Below are positions 55,267-64,000 of a stretch of 64,000 bases of DNA, in pieces. Location of the stretch: positions 127,001 to 191,000 of the forward strand of contig NZ_JAALXT010000006.1 of the NCBI RefSeq assembly GCF_011634775.1, read 5' to 3'. This DNA is from Thalassoroseus pseudoceratinae. Lineage in GTDB: Bacteria > Planctomycetota > Planctomycetia > Planctomycetales > Planctomycetaceae. The first letter of the stretch is position 1. The number at the start of each line of letters is the position of its first letter. The position numbers and the translations under genes were made by a program. The notes beneath the pieces were generated by a model, which was not told the DNA's origin, did no database searches, and saw only the letters and a program-made list of their open reading frames with translations.

Positions 55267-55602
55267 AAATTCAATGCGAGGCTAGCGCCTGGTTAAGGCT
55301 TTGATTGTGGCGGCGGATTGACGAAACCGACTCATCCTGAGTCCAAGGAGCTTAACTGGACGGTCGCCACCGCCATTTGCGGGAGACCATCATCAACAAG
55401 AAATTTGGCAGGAATAAGGGGCAGTCACGTGCGGCTCCATTCCTGTGACTGACAGTGGCAACACCCCCGTTCAAATCAAACGAGACTGATGGCTGCTATG
55501 GTATTATAGTCGGGTCGGTTCCAAAAGGTACACGCTGCTGTCCGAGTTCCGCCCGAATTCAGCGAGAATCGCCGCCACGTCACCACTGCCGGGCCAGCAA
55601 AG
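55267..55602. other. Gene-free region upstream of the duplicated-domain lipoprotein
   Basis: No gene seen. It contains a minus-strand TATAAT (55503-55508), with no clear -35, that could serve the lipoprotein gene. Otherwise nothing is recognised. Confidence 0.5.
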
Positions 55603-55644
55603 AAAAAAGCCGTCGCCTCCGAGAATCGCTCGGAAACAACGGCT
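55603..55644 (-). terminator. Rho-independent terminator after the small lipoprotein
   Basis: AGCCGT and ACGGCT arms with an inner CCTCCGAG/CTCGG pair; on the minus strand the stem is followed by six T residues. It starts about 25 bases after the stop at 55670. Confidence 0.85.
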
Positions 55645-55669
55645 GTCGCTGCGTTGAATTTGACCTGCT

Positions 55670-56083
55670 CTAGTTCGCCGTGAGATCGAAATTGAACTCG
55701 TTGTCGCCTTCGTCGGTGACGGTCGCGGTCAATTCGGTGTTGTCGTTGTATTTCTTGGGAATGTACATTTCGCCGACCGGTTCCGGAGTTCCGTTAGAAT
55801 TGTCGAATTTGCCGGGGATTGGTCGCGAGGCGATGACTCGCACTTCCATCGCACCAGCTTCCGCTTGCAAACTGTATTCTCCGTTGACGATTTCGCTTGA
55901 GAACGCCTTGCGAGGCGGTTCGGTTTGACGGAACGTGATCCGACCATCTTCGATCGGTTCACCATCAAACGTCACTTTGCCACTGACACCGAACATGGCT
56001 GGCCCCTCGGGAGCACCACCGCACCCGAGTGTCGCCAAAAGGACCGCGAAGAGTCCGATCACAGTTTTATATTGGGCAATCAT
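55670..56083 (-). CDS. Small lipoprotein with transthyretin/carboxypeptidase-regulatory-like fold (pair A)
   Basis: 137 residues. Signal peptide and lipobox (GLFAVLLATLGCGG), then GVSGKVTFDGEPIEDGRITF and GEYSLQAEAGAMEVRVIASRP, the pattern of a carboxypeptidase-regulatory/Ig-like domain common in planctomycete lipoproteins. It ends in a short FNFDLTAN strand. It lies 155 bp after the DUF1559 gene on the same strand and is followed by a terminator. It is a likely paralogue of the lipoprotein at 61561-62043. Function unknown. Confidence 0.82.
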   Translation of the reverse strand: MIAQYKTVIGLFAVLLATLGCGGAPEGPAMFGVSGKVTFDGEPIEDGRITFRQTEPPRKAFSSEIVNGEYSLQAEAGAMEVRVIASRPIPGKFDNSNGTPEPVGEMYIPKKYNDNTELTATVTDEGDNEFNFDLTAN

Positions 56084-56238
56084 TGGGAAATTCTCTGATC
56101 ATGCGAAGCAGCCGAGCACGCATTCGCTGCCCGGCTGAGTCTTGATGAGGGTGATTCGAGAACGAAACACAGGCGATCGAATATTAGCTCTTGATCGCAG
56201 CGGGTTTCGTCTCGTGGAGGCCTGGAAACAATGACGGT

Positions 56239-57246
56239 CTAGAATTCGCTGACGACTTGGCCGTCGTTGCGAATACCGAGACGCATCCAGATTTGGCGAT
56301 CGATCGAATCGCTGAAGAATCGGACAGAACCATCCACCATCGCACCATGCACACCGCCAGGATGGAAACTTCGTGCGAAGTTCCAACGTCCGGACAAACC
56401 GCTGGTGTTCCCTTCTTCACAAGGGGCGTTGTTCGGTGCTGCTGCAACCGAGGTCGCTTTGCAGGTGTAGGCACGGTCCGGAACACTCGTATTCGGCGTT
56501 TCGGCTGAAGAAACACCGTACGAACCGTGCGGGGCTCCACCCCAGTAACCACCCAGTTCACCCCATTTCGCTGCGGTTCCGGGACGAATAATGCCTTCCG
56601 AAGCAAACAGAGTATTGGTCGAACCGTCGATACAATCGCGGAAAGCGGTCGCAGATAGTTCGTAGAACATCCCATTGGCGTCGCCGTACGCGATGTCACC
56701 ATCGGTCACGGTAATCGTTGCAGGGTTTGTACTTGTGTCGAGTGACCAATCCCCGACACCGGCTGCCACACCATAGTTTCCTTGGAATGCGGTTGTTCCG
56801 CCGTTGGCACCTTTCCCCGGTGCGCCCGGATCAGACGGGCAAGTGAACGCCGGCACGACCGTTTCGGCGATGTATGCCGTTGCGGTGTTATCTGTCAGAT
56901 GGTGAATCCATTGGGTTGTATCGGCTTCGTAGGCTTCGGAGAGGGCATTTTGCTCGATGAATGGCAGAATGCGTTGAAACCAGCAGTCACGAATGTGCGT
57001 CACCGTCGAAGGAGACGAATTGCTCCGGTGTCCATACGGGAACACTTTGAATGCACTTTGGTAGTTGTGCATTGCGAGAGCCATTTGCTTCATGTTGTTC
57101 TTGCATTGGGACCGCCGAGCCGCTTCGCGAGCCTGCTGAACCGCCGGGAGCAGCAAAGCAATGAGGATGGCAATGATCGCAATCACGACCAGCAACTCAA
57201 TCAGCGTAAACCCCGAACGATATCGGGATTGCGTTTCAATCTTCAT
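56239..57246 (-). CDS. DUF1559 prepilin-like protein (pair A)
   Basis: 335 residues. A type IV prepilin signal is complete: [23 protein letters not shown] followed by AVQQAREAARRSQCKNNMKQMALAMHNY (read as [11 protein letters not shown], then QCKNNMKQMALAMHNY). The C-terminal H-x9-DG motif is HPGGVHGAMVDGSVRFF. This is the planctomycete DUF1559 type (prepilin-type processing-associated domain), presumably cleaved by a prepilin peptidase after Gly and placed in the envelope; the exact role is unknown. AAGGAG lies six bases before ATG 57246. A lipoprotein gene follows. It is divergent from the FG-GAP gene. Confidence 0.93.
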   Translation of the reverse strand: MKIETQSRYRSGFTLIELLVVIAIIAILIALLLPAVQQAREAARRSQCKNNMKQMALAMHNYQSAFKVFPYGHRSNSSPSTVTHIRDCWFQRILPFIEQNALSEAYEADTTQWIHHLTDNTATAYIAETVVPAFTCPSDPGAPGKGANGGTTAFQGNYGVAAGVGDWSLDTSTNPATITVTDGDIAYGDANGMFYELSATAFRDCIDGSTNTLFASEGIIRPGTAAKWGELGGYWGGAPHGSYGVSSAETPNTSVPDRAYTCKATSVAAAPNNAPCEEGNTSGLSGRWNFARSFHPGGVHGAMVDGSVRFFSDSIDRQIWMRLGIRNDGQVVSEF

Positions 57247-57714
57247 GGGGGGCTCCTTCGCGGAATACAGGCAGGAAAAAAGGCAGGTAGGAACCGCATC
57301 TTACGCACATCGCATACCACAAGCTAGGTATACAAGGCGAGCCACGTAGGGCAAAGTCGCGGGCAACCCAGTAAAAACCCTTATAAAACCCAACATTTCT
57401 CGATTCTCAAACGGCTGAAAAATTGGCTTCGACAGTGGGTCTGATGATGCCAGTGAATTCACTCAATGCCGAATTTGGTGGCAGTCGTGCCGATATTCGA
57501 TGCCGACAACCGTCACAGACCGAATCAGTGCATCCGGTTTTCTGCCGAGAATTCCGCATCGGCGGTGACTCACGATTCTTGTCAGCGTCGTGAAATCCCA
57601 TAAAAGTGTCCGCCCCGAGCACTTGCGTTGCGTCCACAGATGCGTGATCTTTGAAGGTTTAGAGAAGATGTCTATTCCCAGTCGCCACCGACTGAATATC
57701 GAGGAAGCCATAAA
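57247..57714. other. Divergent region between DUF1559 (pair A) and the FG-GAP gene
   Basis: About 470 bases with no credible gene. It should hold promoters for both divergent genes; none is clear. No structured element or repeat was noticed. Confidence 0.5.
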
Positions 57715-60057
57715 ATGACCGCTGGTAATCAGATCGCGACGCTGCTTCTAGGGCTGATTTTCTTGCCGTTCGCTGCTTCGGTGCGAGCCGAGGAAAAGCA
57801 GACCAACGATCAAATTTCGTTGGCGGACTACTACGGTTTCGAGGCGTTGGAAGTCTTCAAATTGGCAGACCGATCGCAAGGCATGGTGGCCGGTGACGTC
57901 AATCACGATGGCAAAACCGATTTGGTGCTCATCGACAACAGCCACAGTCGGCTCGATTTGCTCATTCAACGCGATCCAAACTCCGTCACTGAGGATTCGG
58001 ACACGCGGGATGTCAACGAACTCGAAAACGCCCGGCGATTCGATCATGAAAAGTTGGCGGTCGATGCGGAGATTTCTTCTCTGACTTTGGGCGACTTCAA
58101 CGGCGACGGACGCACCGACATCGCCGCGTTGGGCAAACCGGATCAGCTCACGATTTACTTTCAATCCGCCGAGAACACCCCCGCATGGTCCAAGCGTCAT
58201 GAAGTGCGATTGCCGGATGTGAATAACTCACTCTGGACCATGGCGGGCGGCGATCTGAATTCGGATCAACTTGCCGACATCGCCGTCCTCGGTGAAACTA
58301 CGACCTACGTCCTTTACCAGCAGAAAGACAGAACGCTCTCCACGCCGAAGCGGTTGATGAACACGTCGGAAAGTCTCGGCTTGGCTCAGATTGCTGACTT
58401 GGACGCCGATGGCCTAAACGATTTGTGTTACACCGCCGGGCCTTCGAACGAACGCGTCCTCTGTGTGCGGCGTCAATCGCCAGACCACACGCTCGGTCCG
58501 GAGTTGCAATTCGATCTCAGTCGGCCCCGTTCGCTGAGTATTGGGGAAGTCGATGGAAAACCCGGCCGAGAATTACTCGTCGTAGACTCGCGAACGAACC
58601 GACTCAAAATTCTACAAATGCGAGATGCCGATAAAGACGATGAAATCGCTCCCCGCTTGATTCAGTACGGTTTCGGCGATGGCGGTTCCGATCGAGACCG
58701 CGATCTGGCTACCGGTGACATTGACGGCGATGGCTTGGAAGACGTCGTCGCAACCGCACCGTCATCCGCACAGATCCTGGTCTATCGACAACAAAAAGAC
58801 GGCGAACTCGGACCGGCGGAAACGTTTCCCAGTCTACTCGGAATCACGCAAGTGCGGGTCGCGGATGTCGATGGCAACTCACGAGCTGAAGTCTTCGTGC
58901 TTAGCCCAAAAGAAAAAACGCTGGGCATCTGTCGTTATGAGAATGGACGACTCACATTTCCCGAGGCACTCGCCACCGACGGGGAACCGGAAGCCTTTGA
59001 AATTGTGCGTCCCGATGCCAAACAACCACCGCAGATTGTTTGTCTCACGAAAGAAGGTTCGAAAAGTTCCAGTGCGGAAACGTTGCAATTCAAAGCCGAT
59101 GGAACCACACAGGAACCTCAGGTGCAGGAAATCGAACTCCCCGGCACACCGCAGCGATTGGTGGCCGTCGATGTCGACCGGAACGACCGACCCGATTTCT
59201 TGGCGTTCTTTAGTCTGGGTCGATTGCCGGTGTTGTTGAGTGGAGACGATGACTTATCCGTCGTCAAGACAACCGGTGGAATCCAACTTGGGAATGTCTC
59301 ATCAAGTGAATTGTTCGTGTTGCCTCCGAACACCGACAAAAACCGCGGTGCCCTGATTGTTGCTCGCGACGGATTCGCCCGCGAATTGGCCTTGGGCGAG
59401 GACGGTCAATGGAAAGTCGTCGATCAGTTCAACGCAACGGACTCGAACACGGAAATCGTCGGAGTGGCCGCTCTCAATATGAACGATGAACCCGGTGAGG
59501 AAATCGTGTTGGTGGATCGCGGCATCGGACGACTCCGAATTCTGCAACTCAAAGAAGCGCTCTACGAACCGTGGAAGGAAGTCGAGATCGGCAAGTTCCC
59601 ATTCCTGGGTACGCGAGTGGCCGACCTCAACGGCGACACCAAACCGGATTTGATTTTGCTCGGTCGGGGAAAATTCGCGGTTCTATACTCCGGCGGCGCG
59701 AAAATCGAACTCAGCGAGTTGGCCGACTATGAATCACCGCTTAAGAAAGTCTTCTTCGCCGACGCTGCGGCCGGTGATCTCAATGCAGACGGGCAAGCCG
59801 ATGTGGCTTTGATCGATGTCCGATCGCATTTTGTCGAGCTTCTCGCCTACGATTCGCAAAACGGTTTGCGTCACGCGACCCATTTCCCGGTTTTCGAGGG
59901 AAAGAGCTTTAGCGATTCCGGTGCCCCGGGCATGAACCCCCGAGAAGCCCTGCTGGTCGATGTCACCGGTGACAACCACCGCGACTTGGTGCTACTCACC
60001 CACGACCGCGTTCTCGTCTACCCCCAACAAACGGCTAACGACTCCAAATCGCACTAG
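57715..60057 (+). CDS. Secreted FG-GAP/VCBS repeat protein (beta-propeller)
   Basis: 780 residues. A signal peptide (ATLLLGLIFLPFAASVRA) is followed by many FG-GAP/VCBS units built on DxNxDGxxD calcium-binding loops: GDVNHDGKTDLVLI, GDFNGDGRTDIAAL, GDLNSDQLADIAVL, ADLDADGLNDLCYT, GDIDGDGLEDVVAT, ADVDGNSRAEVFVL, VDVDRNDRPDFLAF, ADLNGDTKPDLILL, GDLNADGQADVALI and VDVTGDNHRDLVLL. At least ten are visible, enough for one or two propellers. It is probably an extracellular or periplasmic binding protein; ligand unknown. GAGGA lies eight bases before ATG 57715. It is the centre of the mirrored DUF1559/lipoprotein pairs. Confidence 0.9.
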   Translation: MTAGNQIATLLLGLIFLPFAASVRAEEKQTNDQISLADYYGFEALEVFKLADRSQGMVAGDVNHDGKTDLVLIDNSHSRLDLLIQRDPNSVTEDSDTRDVNELENARRFDHEKLAVDAEISSLTLGDFNGDGRTDIAALGKPDQLTIYFQSAENTPAWSKRHEVRLPDVNNSLWTMAGGDLNSDQLADIAVLGETTTYVLYQQKDRTLSTPKRLMNTSESLGLAQIADLDADGLNDLCYTAGPSNERVLCVRRQSPDHTLGPELQFDLSRPRSLSIGEVDGKPGRELLVVDSRTNRLKILQMRDADKDDEIAPRLIQYGFGDGGSDRDRDLATGDIDGDGLEDVVATAPSSAQILVYRQQKDGELGPAETFPSLLGITQVRVADVDGNSRAEVFVLSPKEKTLGICRYENGRLTFPEALATDGEPEAFEIVRPDAKQPPQIVCLTKEGSKSSSAETLQFKADGTTQEPQVQEIELPGTPQRLVAVDVDRNDRPDFLAFFSLGRLPVLLSGDDDLSVVKTTGGIQLGNVSSSELFVLPPNTDKNRGALIVARDGFARELALGEDGQWKVVDQFNATDSNTEIVGVAALNMNDEPGEEIVLVDRGIGRLRILQLKEALYEPWKEVEIGKFPFLGTRVADLNGDTKPDLILLGRGKFAVLYSGGAKIELSELADYESPLKKVFFADAAAGDLNADGQADVALIDVRSHFVELLAYDSQNGLRHATHFPVFEGKSFSDSGAPGMNPREALLVDVTGDNHRDLVLLTHDRVLVYPQQTANDSKSH

Positions 60058-60220
60058 AGTGGATTAAAGTGGATCGCGATCTCTTGACTTGATCTCCGAA
60101 CAAATTAATGCTTGTCGACCCGTAACTCCCCGGTTATGCTGAGTATATTCACTGATCTCCCTTTGCAATTCTCGCGAGGGGGCAATGGACTTTTCCATTT
60201 CATTTCTTGGGAGCATTCGC

Positions 60221-61279
60221 ATGGCCACCCGGAACCGGCGCGTCCGCCGCAACGCATTCACATTGATTGAACTGTTGGTTGTGATTGCGATTATCGCAAT
60301 CCTCATTGCTCTACTCTTGCCCGCAGTGCAGCAAGCTCGGGAATCCGCCCGTCGCACGCAATGCAAGAACAATCTGAAGCAACTTGGTATTGCGATGCAC
60401 AACCACCACGATGTCGTGGGTGCATTCCCGATGGGTGGAACGAACGATCGCGCACCACATGGTACCAACACCACCACCTCTGGTTGGGGATCCAGTTGGA
60501 TGGTCTACCTCTTGCCATACATCGAGCAAGACAACATGTTTAGCCAAATGCGGTTCACAAACGGGCAATCCGGTTGGGGTTCCAACGCGCGACACAACGT
60601 CGATGTTGCCCGCGGTGTGACAATCGAAGGATATCGTTGCCCAAGTTCACCACTGCCAGACTTCGTTGCCAGCGCTTATCAAGTCGGTGCAAACGCGATC
60701 ATGATGCCCAACTATGTGGGAATCGCTGGTGCCGATCACAATTTGATTGCGGGCTACACGAACTCAAACCAGCAAGACAATGGCGGTAGTGCAGGCTGCT
60801 GCTCAGGTGGGTTAATCAGTTCGGCAGGAACTCTCTTCCCCCTCGAAGCCGTTTCTTTTAAGGACATGGCAGACGGTTCCACGAATGTGATGGTGATCAG
60901 CGAACATGGTGACTTTCTTGAAACGCTGAACGGGACACTCGTCGCTTGGACAGCGACCGGACCACATGGTTTCATCATCGGTGCTCATGGCGCGTCGGGG
61001 CCGCCGCCAAGTTATGGTGGAGACCGCCGAGCATTCAACATGACCACAGTTCGATATCGGATCAATCAAAAGACCGGTTGGCCGGACGGTGGCGACTGTG
61101 GGAGCGTTGGTGTTTGCAGCAACACCGGACAAAACATCCCACTGAACTCCGCTCACCCTGGTGGTGTTCAAGTGTTGCTCGGCGATGGTTCCGTGCGGTT
61201 CCTCAGTGACTCCACGGATACCGAAACCCTTGCCATGCTGGCGATCCGGAATGACGGTCGCGTTGTCGAACTTGAGTAA
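60221..61279 (+). CDS. DUF1559 prepilin-like protein (pair B)
   Basis: 352 residues. Prepilin N-terminus [19 protein letters not shown], then [18 protein letters not shown], and the C-terminal H-x9-DG motif [17 protein letters not shown]. The body has several cysteine pairs ([19 protein letters not shown]). The position before Phe is Ala rather than Gly, which is less usual for peptidase cleavage (prepilin peptidase prefers Gly). ATG 60221 ([11 protein letters not shown]) has GGGAG seven bases upstream; ATG 60185 is the alternative. It follows the FG-GAP gene on the same strand and precedes a terminator and a small lipoprotein. Confidence 0.92.
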   Translation: MATRNRRVRRNAFTLIELLVVIAIIAILIALLLPAVQQARESARRTQCKNNLKQLGIAMHNHHDVVGAFPMGGTNDRAPHGTNTTTSGWGSSWMVYLLPYIEQDNMFSQMRFTNGQSGWGSNARHNVDVARGVTIEGYRCPSSPLPDFVASAYQVGANAIMMPNYVGIAGADHNLIAGYTNSNQQDNGGSAGCCSGGLISSAGTLFPLEAVSFKDMADGSTNVMVISEHGDFLETLNGTLVAWTATGPHGFIIGAHGASGPPPSYGGDRRAFNMTTVRYRINQKTGWPDGGDCGSVGVCSNTGQNIPLNSAHPGGVQVLLGDGSVRFLSDSTDTETLAMLAIRNDGRVVELE

Positions 61280-61301
61280 AACGCACTTTCCGCCAGAATG
61301 C

Positions 61302-61336
61302 AGCCAGCTTCCGAACTTGGAAGGCTGGCTGTTTTC
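61302..61336 (+). terminator. Terminator after DUF1559 (pair B)
   Basis: AGCCAGCTTCC pairs with GGAAGGCTGGCT (one bulge), followed by GTTTTCC. The lipoprotein gene begins 225 bases later, so its transcription may be attenuated or separate. Confidence 0.75.
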
Positions 61337-61560
61337 CTAGAACAGTTCACACTGAAATGTAGCGGATCAAACGGTGAGTCGACTTGGCTTTCTAGCTGTT
61401 TGCCGGTGACTTATGTGTGCGATACGCACTAGAACATCTTTCTATTGATCGTAGCGGGTATTGTCTTGTGGAGGTCGAACAACAACGACCTTTCCGTGTC
61501 CAGCTTGGATACAGACGACCGCAACACGGTCTCGATTCCCTCACAACTGGAGTGACCACG

Positions 61561-62043
61561 ATGAAACGCGTTTCTTGCTGCAATACGCGATGGGCGGCCC
61601 GACTGATGACCGTCACTCTTCTTGCAACGATGGTTGGCTGCGGCGGCGGCGGTCGTGATGAAGAAACCGTCGATATTCAAGGAAAAGTCACCTTCAACAC
61701 CGGACCGGTTCCCGCAGAATCCATCTTGATCCTTGAGTCGAAAGAAGTCGGCGTCTCGCGAACAGCCACAATTTCCGCCGACGGAACCTACTCCCTCACT
61801 GGAAGTGGTGCACTTCCTGTGGGAACCTACAAGGCTGCCATCAAACCACCGGGAGACGCGGAATCCGTCGACACAAGTTCGGCCAACTATGACGACTTAA
61901 TGAACGCCAGCGGTGCTCCACCGGAGAACAAGGAAGATACAAGTTTCCCAATCCCTCCCATGTTCCGTTCGACTTCCACGACCACCAAGACCGTGGAAAT
62001 CAAGAGCGGTGAGAGTACCTACGATATTGATTTCAGTGGTTGA
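61561..62043 (+). CDS. Small lipoprotein, transthyretin-like fold (pair B)
   Basis: 160 residues. Signal peptide and lipobox (VTLLATMVGCGGGG), then VDIQGKVTFNTGPVPAESILIL and GTYSLTGSGALPVGTYKAAIKPPG, matching the carboxypeptidase-regulatory-like pattern of the lipoprotein at 55670-56083. Ends in STYDIDFSG. ATG 61561 (MKRVSCCNTRW) is chosen; upstream in-frame sequence is not conserved-looking. The stop codon abuts the stop of the convergent DUF502 gene with no spacer. Confidence 0.82.
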   Translation: MKRVSCCNTRWAARLMTVTLLATMVGCGGGGRDEETVDIQGKVTFNTGPVPAESILILESKEVGVSRTATISADGTYSLTGSGALPVGTYKAAIKPPGDAESVDTSSANYDDLMNASGAPPENKEDTSFPIPPMFRSTSTTTKTVEIKSGESTYDIDFSG

Positions 62044-62727
62044 TTACTCAACGGCTTCCGAGCCTTTCATGTATTGGCCGGCGGTTGCTCCCATCGACAC
62101 GTAAATGCTCATCAGCCCGTCAATCGACATATTAGCGGGTTGGACGTTTTCCGCGGGCACGAAAAATAATCCGCCTCCCACCGGCACCGGGGCGGTGGGC
62201 ACGATCACCACTTGATAGTCCCGATCGTTGATACGGTATTTCTTCGGCGAGACCAGCAACGCCAACAGCCCGGCTCCGGTTTTCTCACCGAACCAACAGA
62301 AAACAGGCGTCATTCCAGAGAGTTCGGCACTTTTCTTCTTGTCGAGCAACCCGACGAACTGCTCCGTCGTGCCGTAAATGCTGCCTAAAATTGGAATCCG
62401 TTTGATGAGTGTGTTCGTCAAACCGGAGAACAAACGCTGCATTCCGAGTTGCAACAACACCCCCAACGCAAAGATCACACCGAGAACCGCCAGCCAACCG
62501 ATGATGTAGGCCAGCACCGAATTTTCGGAATACCGGAACCCAACGCGGCTAAGTGCATGTCCGATTGCCGTGCCAGGGCCGACAAATTTCTGAGCGAAAC
62601 TCACCACCCAACCAACGATCGCGACTGTGATCACCAGCGGTAAAATCGCCAGCACACCCGCCACGAAGAAACCGAGAATTCGGCCCCAAACTGACTGAAA
62701 AAAGTCTCGCATCCCACCCACTTTCAT
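62044..62727 (-). CDS. DUF502 membrane protein
   Basis: 227 residues with two main membrane segments (LGFFVAGVLAILPLVITVAIVG; LAYIIGWLAVLGVIFALGVLL) and the DUF502 stretch RIPILGSIYGTTEQFVGLL. It ends with VVIVPTAPVPVGGGLFFVP. Family role is unknown; a plant homologue is involved in endosomal traffic. ATG 62727 or 62712 could be the start. It lies 10 bp downstream of the RicT-like gene and is likely cotranscribed with it. Confidence 0.88.
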   Translation of the reverse strand: MKVGGMRDFFQSVWGRILGFFVAGVLAILPLVITVAIVGWVVSFAQKFVGPGTAIGHALSRVGFRYSENSVLAYIIGWLAVLGVIFALGVLLQLGMQRLFSGLTNTLIKRIPILGSIYGTTEQFVGLLDKKKSAELSGMTPVFCWFGEKTGAGLLALLVSPKKYRINDRDYQVVIVPTAPVPVGGGLFFVPAENVQPANMSIDGLMSIYVSMGATAGQYMKGSEAVE

Positions 62728-62737
62728 GATGTCGATT

Positions 62738-63586
62738 TCAATTGTTCTGACTGTCCGATGGTTTGTTCCGCGATGATTTGATCACGGTCAACACATCATC
62801 CGCATCGGTGAGCATTTGGCGTTGGTCTTCGTATCGCACGACGAGTTTCCGCGAGAGAATCTCTTGGGCAATCACACGACCCTGTCCGACCTTTGTGACC
62901 ACAGTGACGCCGACCCGTGGCAACTCACGACGGTATTCCTCGTAAGTGTCGTATTCGTAGCGGAGGCAGCATTTCAGTCGCCCGCACCGACCGGAAATCT
63001 TGTTGGGGTCGAGTGTGGCTTTTTGAATCTTCGCCATCTTCATCGAGACCGGGGGCATCTCTTGCAAGTGCGTGTTGCAACAAACAGGTTTGCCGCAATC
63101 TCCGTAATCAGCGAGCAACTTCGCTTCATCTCGCACGCCGATTTGCCGCATCTCGATCCGCGTTTTGAACTCCGATGCCAACGCCTTGACCAACTCGCGA
63201 AAATCCACGCGCTTCTCCGCGAGATAGTAAAACACCAACCGTTCGCCGCCGAACAGATGCTCGACATCAACCAAGTCCATCTGGAGTTTTCTTTCCGCGA
63301 TGTGCTCCTGACAGACGGAGAACTCTCGACGTTCGAGATCGCGGATATCCTCGGCCAAATCGCGGTCTTCCTCCGTCGCTTGGCGAAGAATTCGGCCCTT
63401 CGGTTCGGCTTGCCCCAGGTAATCTTTCGTCCGATCGGTCGCGGAACATAACACGGTGCCCCATTCCTGACCGCGATCGCTGCGGATGATCACATCGGCA
63501 TTGCGAACGAACCGAGTTTGTCCTTTTCCGGAGAACTCGGCAATGTGGCGTTGCAGTCCGTAACGGACGATATATTGATTCGACAT
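62738..63586 (-). CDS. RicT/PSP1-family regulatory protein
   Basis: 282 residues, cytoplasmic. The PSP1 C-terminal domain carries the cysteine pattern seen in RicT/YaaT proteins: YGDCGKPVCCNTHL and SGRCGRLKCCLRYE. The preceding region has HLFGGERLVFYYLAEKRVDF and RIEMRQIGVRDEAKLL. In Bacillus, RicT forms an iron-sulfur complex with RicA and RicF and affects RNA processing; those partners were not seen here. ATG 63586 (MSNQYIVRYGLQ) is chosen over 63598. It is the first gene of a pair with DUF502. Confidence 0.88.
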   Translation of the reverse strand: MSNQYIVRYGLQRHIAEFSGKGQTRFVRNADVIIRSDRGQEWGTVLCSATDRTKDYLGQAEPKGRILRQATEEDRDLAEDIRDLERREFSVCQEHIAERKLQMDLVDVEHLFGGERLVFYYLAEKRVDFRELVKALASEFKTRIEMRQIGVRDEAKLLADYGDCGKPVCCNTHLQEMPPVSMKMAKIQKATLDPNKISGRCGRLKCCLRYEYDTYEEYRRELPRVGVTVVTKVGQGRVIAQEILSRKLVVRYEDQRQMLTDADDVLTVIKSSRNKPSDSQNN

Positions 63587-63901
63587 GCTTCGATTCAATC
63601 GAAAAGAATTCTCGATTCCAAGTCCGACTCCGAGTGAGTCGAGAACCAGCAGTATAACGAACCGGCCCCCAACCCCGCCATCAAGTGGGGCGTGACGAGT
63701 TTGCCCGCATGCCGCGACCCTGATCTCCCCCGTCTGTCAGCCCTGCTTGGAAATCACTTTCCGTCCACGAAAATTTCGTTCTGCTTGTGGAAGTGTTTTC
63801 ATCGCTTTACCATAGGAAACATAAGCAGGCACGGTTCTCGGCGTCGTTTTCGTCCACACGACGAAACACGCATTTCTACAACCCAGAGGAGTCAACACAA
63901 A
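63587..63901. other. Divergent region between the RicT-like gene and the Tat-signal gene
   Basis: About 315 bases without a gene. The only recognised element is a sigma-70-like promoter candidate at 63785-63813. Confidence 0.5.
63785..63813 (+). promoter_or_regulatory. Possible sigma-70 promoter for the Tat-signal gene
   Basis: TTGTGG (63785-63790), a 17-base spacer, and TACCAT (63808-63813). Four matches to the -35 consensus and four to the -10, at ideal spacing. The leader to the ATG at 63902 would be about 80 bases. Confidence 0.4.
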
Positions 63902-64000
63902 ATGACGCAATCAACCAATCGCCGCGACTTTTTGAAGCAGTCGGCCGCCGTTGGCGCGACCGCCTGGTGGTTCGGCACCCAATCGCTGGCCGCTCAGGAG
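63902..64000 (+). CDS. Tat-exported protein, 3' truncated by window
   Basis: Only 33 residues are visible: a twin-arginine signal (TNRRDFLKQSAAVGATAWW, then AQE after the likely cleavage). Translation starts at ATG 63902 with AGAGGAG about ten bases upstream. In planctomycetes this type of leader often precedes Gfo/Idh/MocA oxidoreductases or sulfatases, but the mature part is outside the window, so no function is assigned. Confidence 0.85.
   Translation, partial: MTQSTNRRDFLKQSAAVGATAWWFGTQSLAAQE

Overview
The window looks like a chromosomal segment of a planctomycete (order Planctomycetales, moderate G+C). The evidence is family content: two DUF1559 prepilin-like proteins with the H-x9-DG tail, an FG-GAP repeat protein, a Ser/Thr kinase with an FHA domain, a Tat-exported xylose-isomerase-like TIM-barrel protein, an EboE homologue, cysteine-rich secreted proteins, a fused ResB-CcsA protein, and an outer-membrane BamA. 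Species cannot be fixed from sequence alone. No rRNA, tRNA, CRISPR array, insertion sequence or prophage was recognised. The first gene (sucA) and the last gene (a Tat-signal protein) are cut by the window edges.

Layout. 1-4.8 kb: 2-oxoglutarate dehydrogenase genes sucA-sucB-lpdA. 4.8-8.7 kb: a convergent sodium:solute symporter and murD. 9-16.2 kb: a pilin-like gene behind a good sigma-54 promoter candidate, eboE, a Cys-rich lipoprotein, ilvD, a small phosphoesterase and a TIM-barrel protein. The spaces here are filled by palindromic repeats that look like REP/REPIN elements with GTAG heads. 16.3-21.4 kb: an ABC ATPase, a SIS-domain protein, a trpC/Nudix/secreted-protein cluster and a CPBP protease. 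21.4-26.8 kb: a Ser/Thr kinase and a pgsB-pgsC-pgsW poly-gamma-glutamate locus, all on the minus strand. 27-32 kb: a sigma-70-family factor, rpsA and a tandem-repeat Cys-rich secreted protein. 32-43.5 kb: NDH-2, an FGE-like lipoprotein, membrane proteins, an NfeD/ClpP-type protease, clpS, a Uma2 protein and bamA. 44-55.3 kb: a GNAT, a small HU-like protein, pgsA (phospholipid), rimO, lepA, a 1475-residue ResB-CcsA fusion and a lipoprotein with a duplicated domain. 55.6-62 kb: two DUF1559-plus-small-lipoprotein pairs pointing outward from a central FG-GAP repeat protein. 62-64 kb: a DUF502 membrane protein, a RicT/PSP1-like protein and the start of a Tat-exported protein.

How the genes relate. 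Most of the window is housekeeping metabolism (TCA cycle, branched-chain amino acids, tryptophan, peptidoglycan, phospholipid, translation, respiration) mixed with envelope genes. The envelope theme is strong: pilin-like and prepilin-like proteins, secreted Cys-rich proteins, a polymer synthase locus, BamA, cytochrome c maturation and lipoproteins. The most unusual items are the REPIN-like arrays with no transposase nearby, the pgsBCW locus without pgsA/capA, the mirrored DUF1559/lipoprotein pairs, the Cys-rich repeat protein with a long structured leader, and a BamA with an insertion inside its last POTRA domain. Assignments rest on motif recognition by eye; no database search was run.
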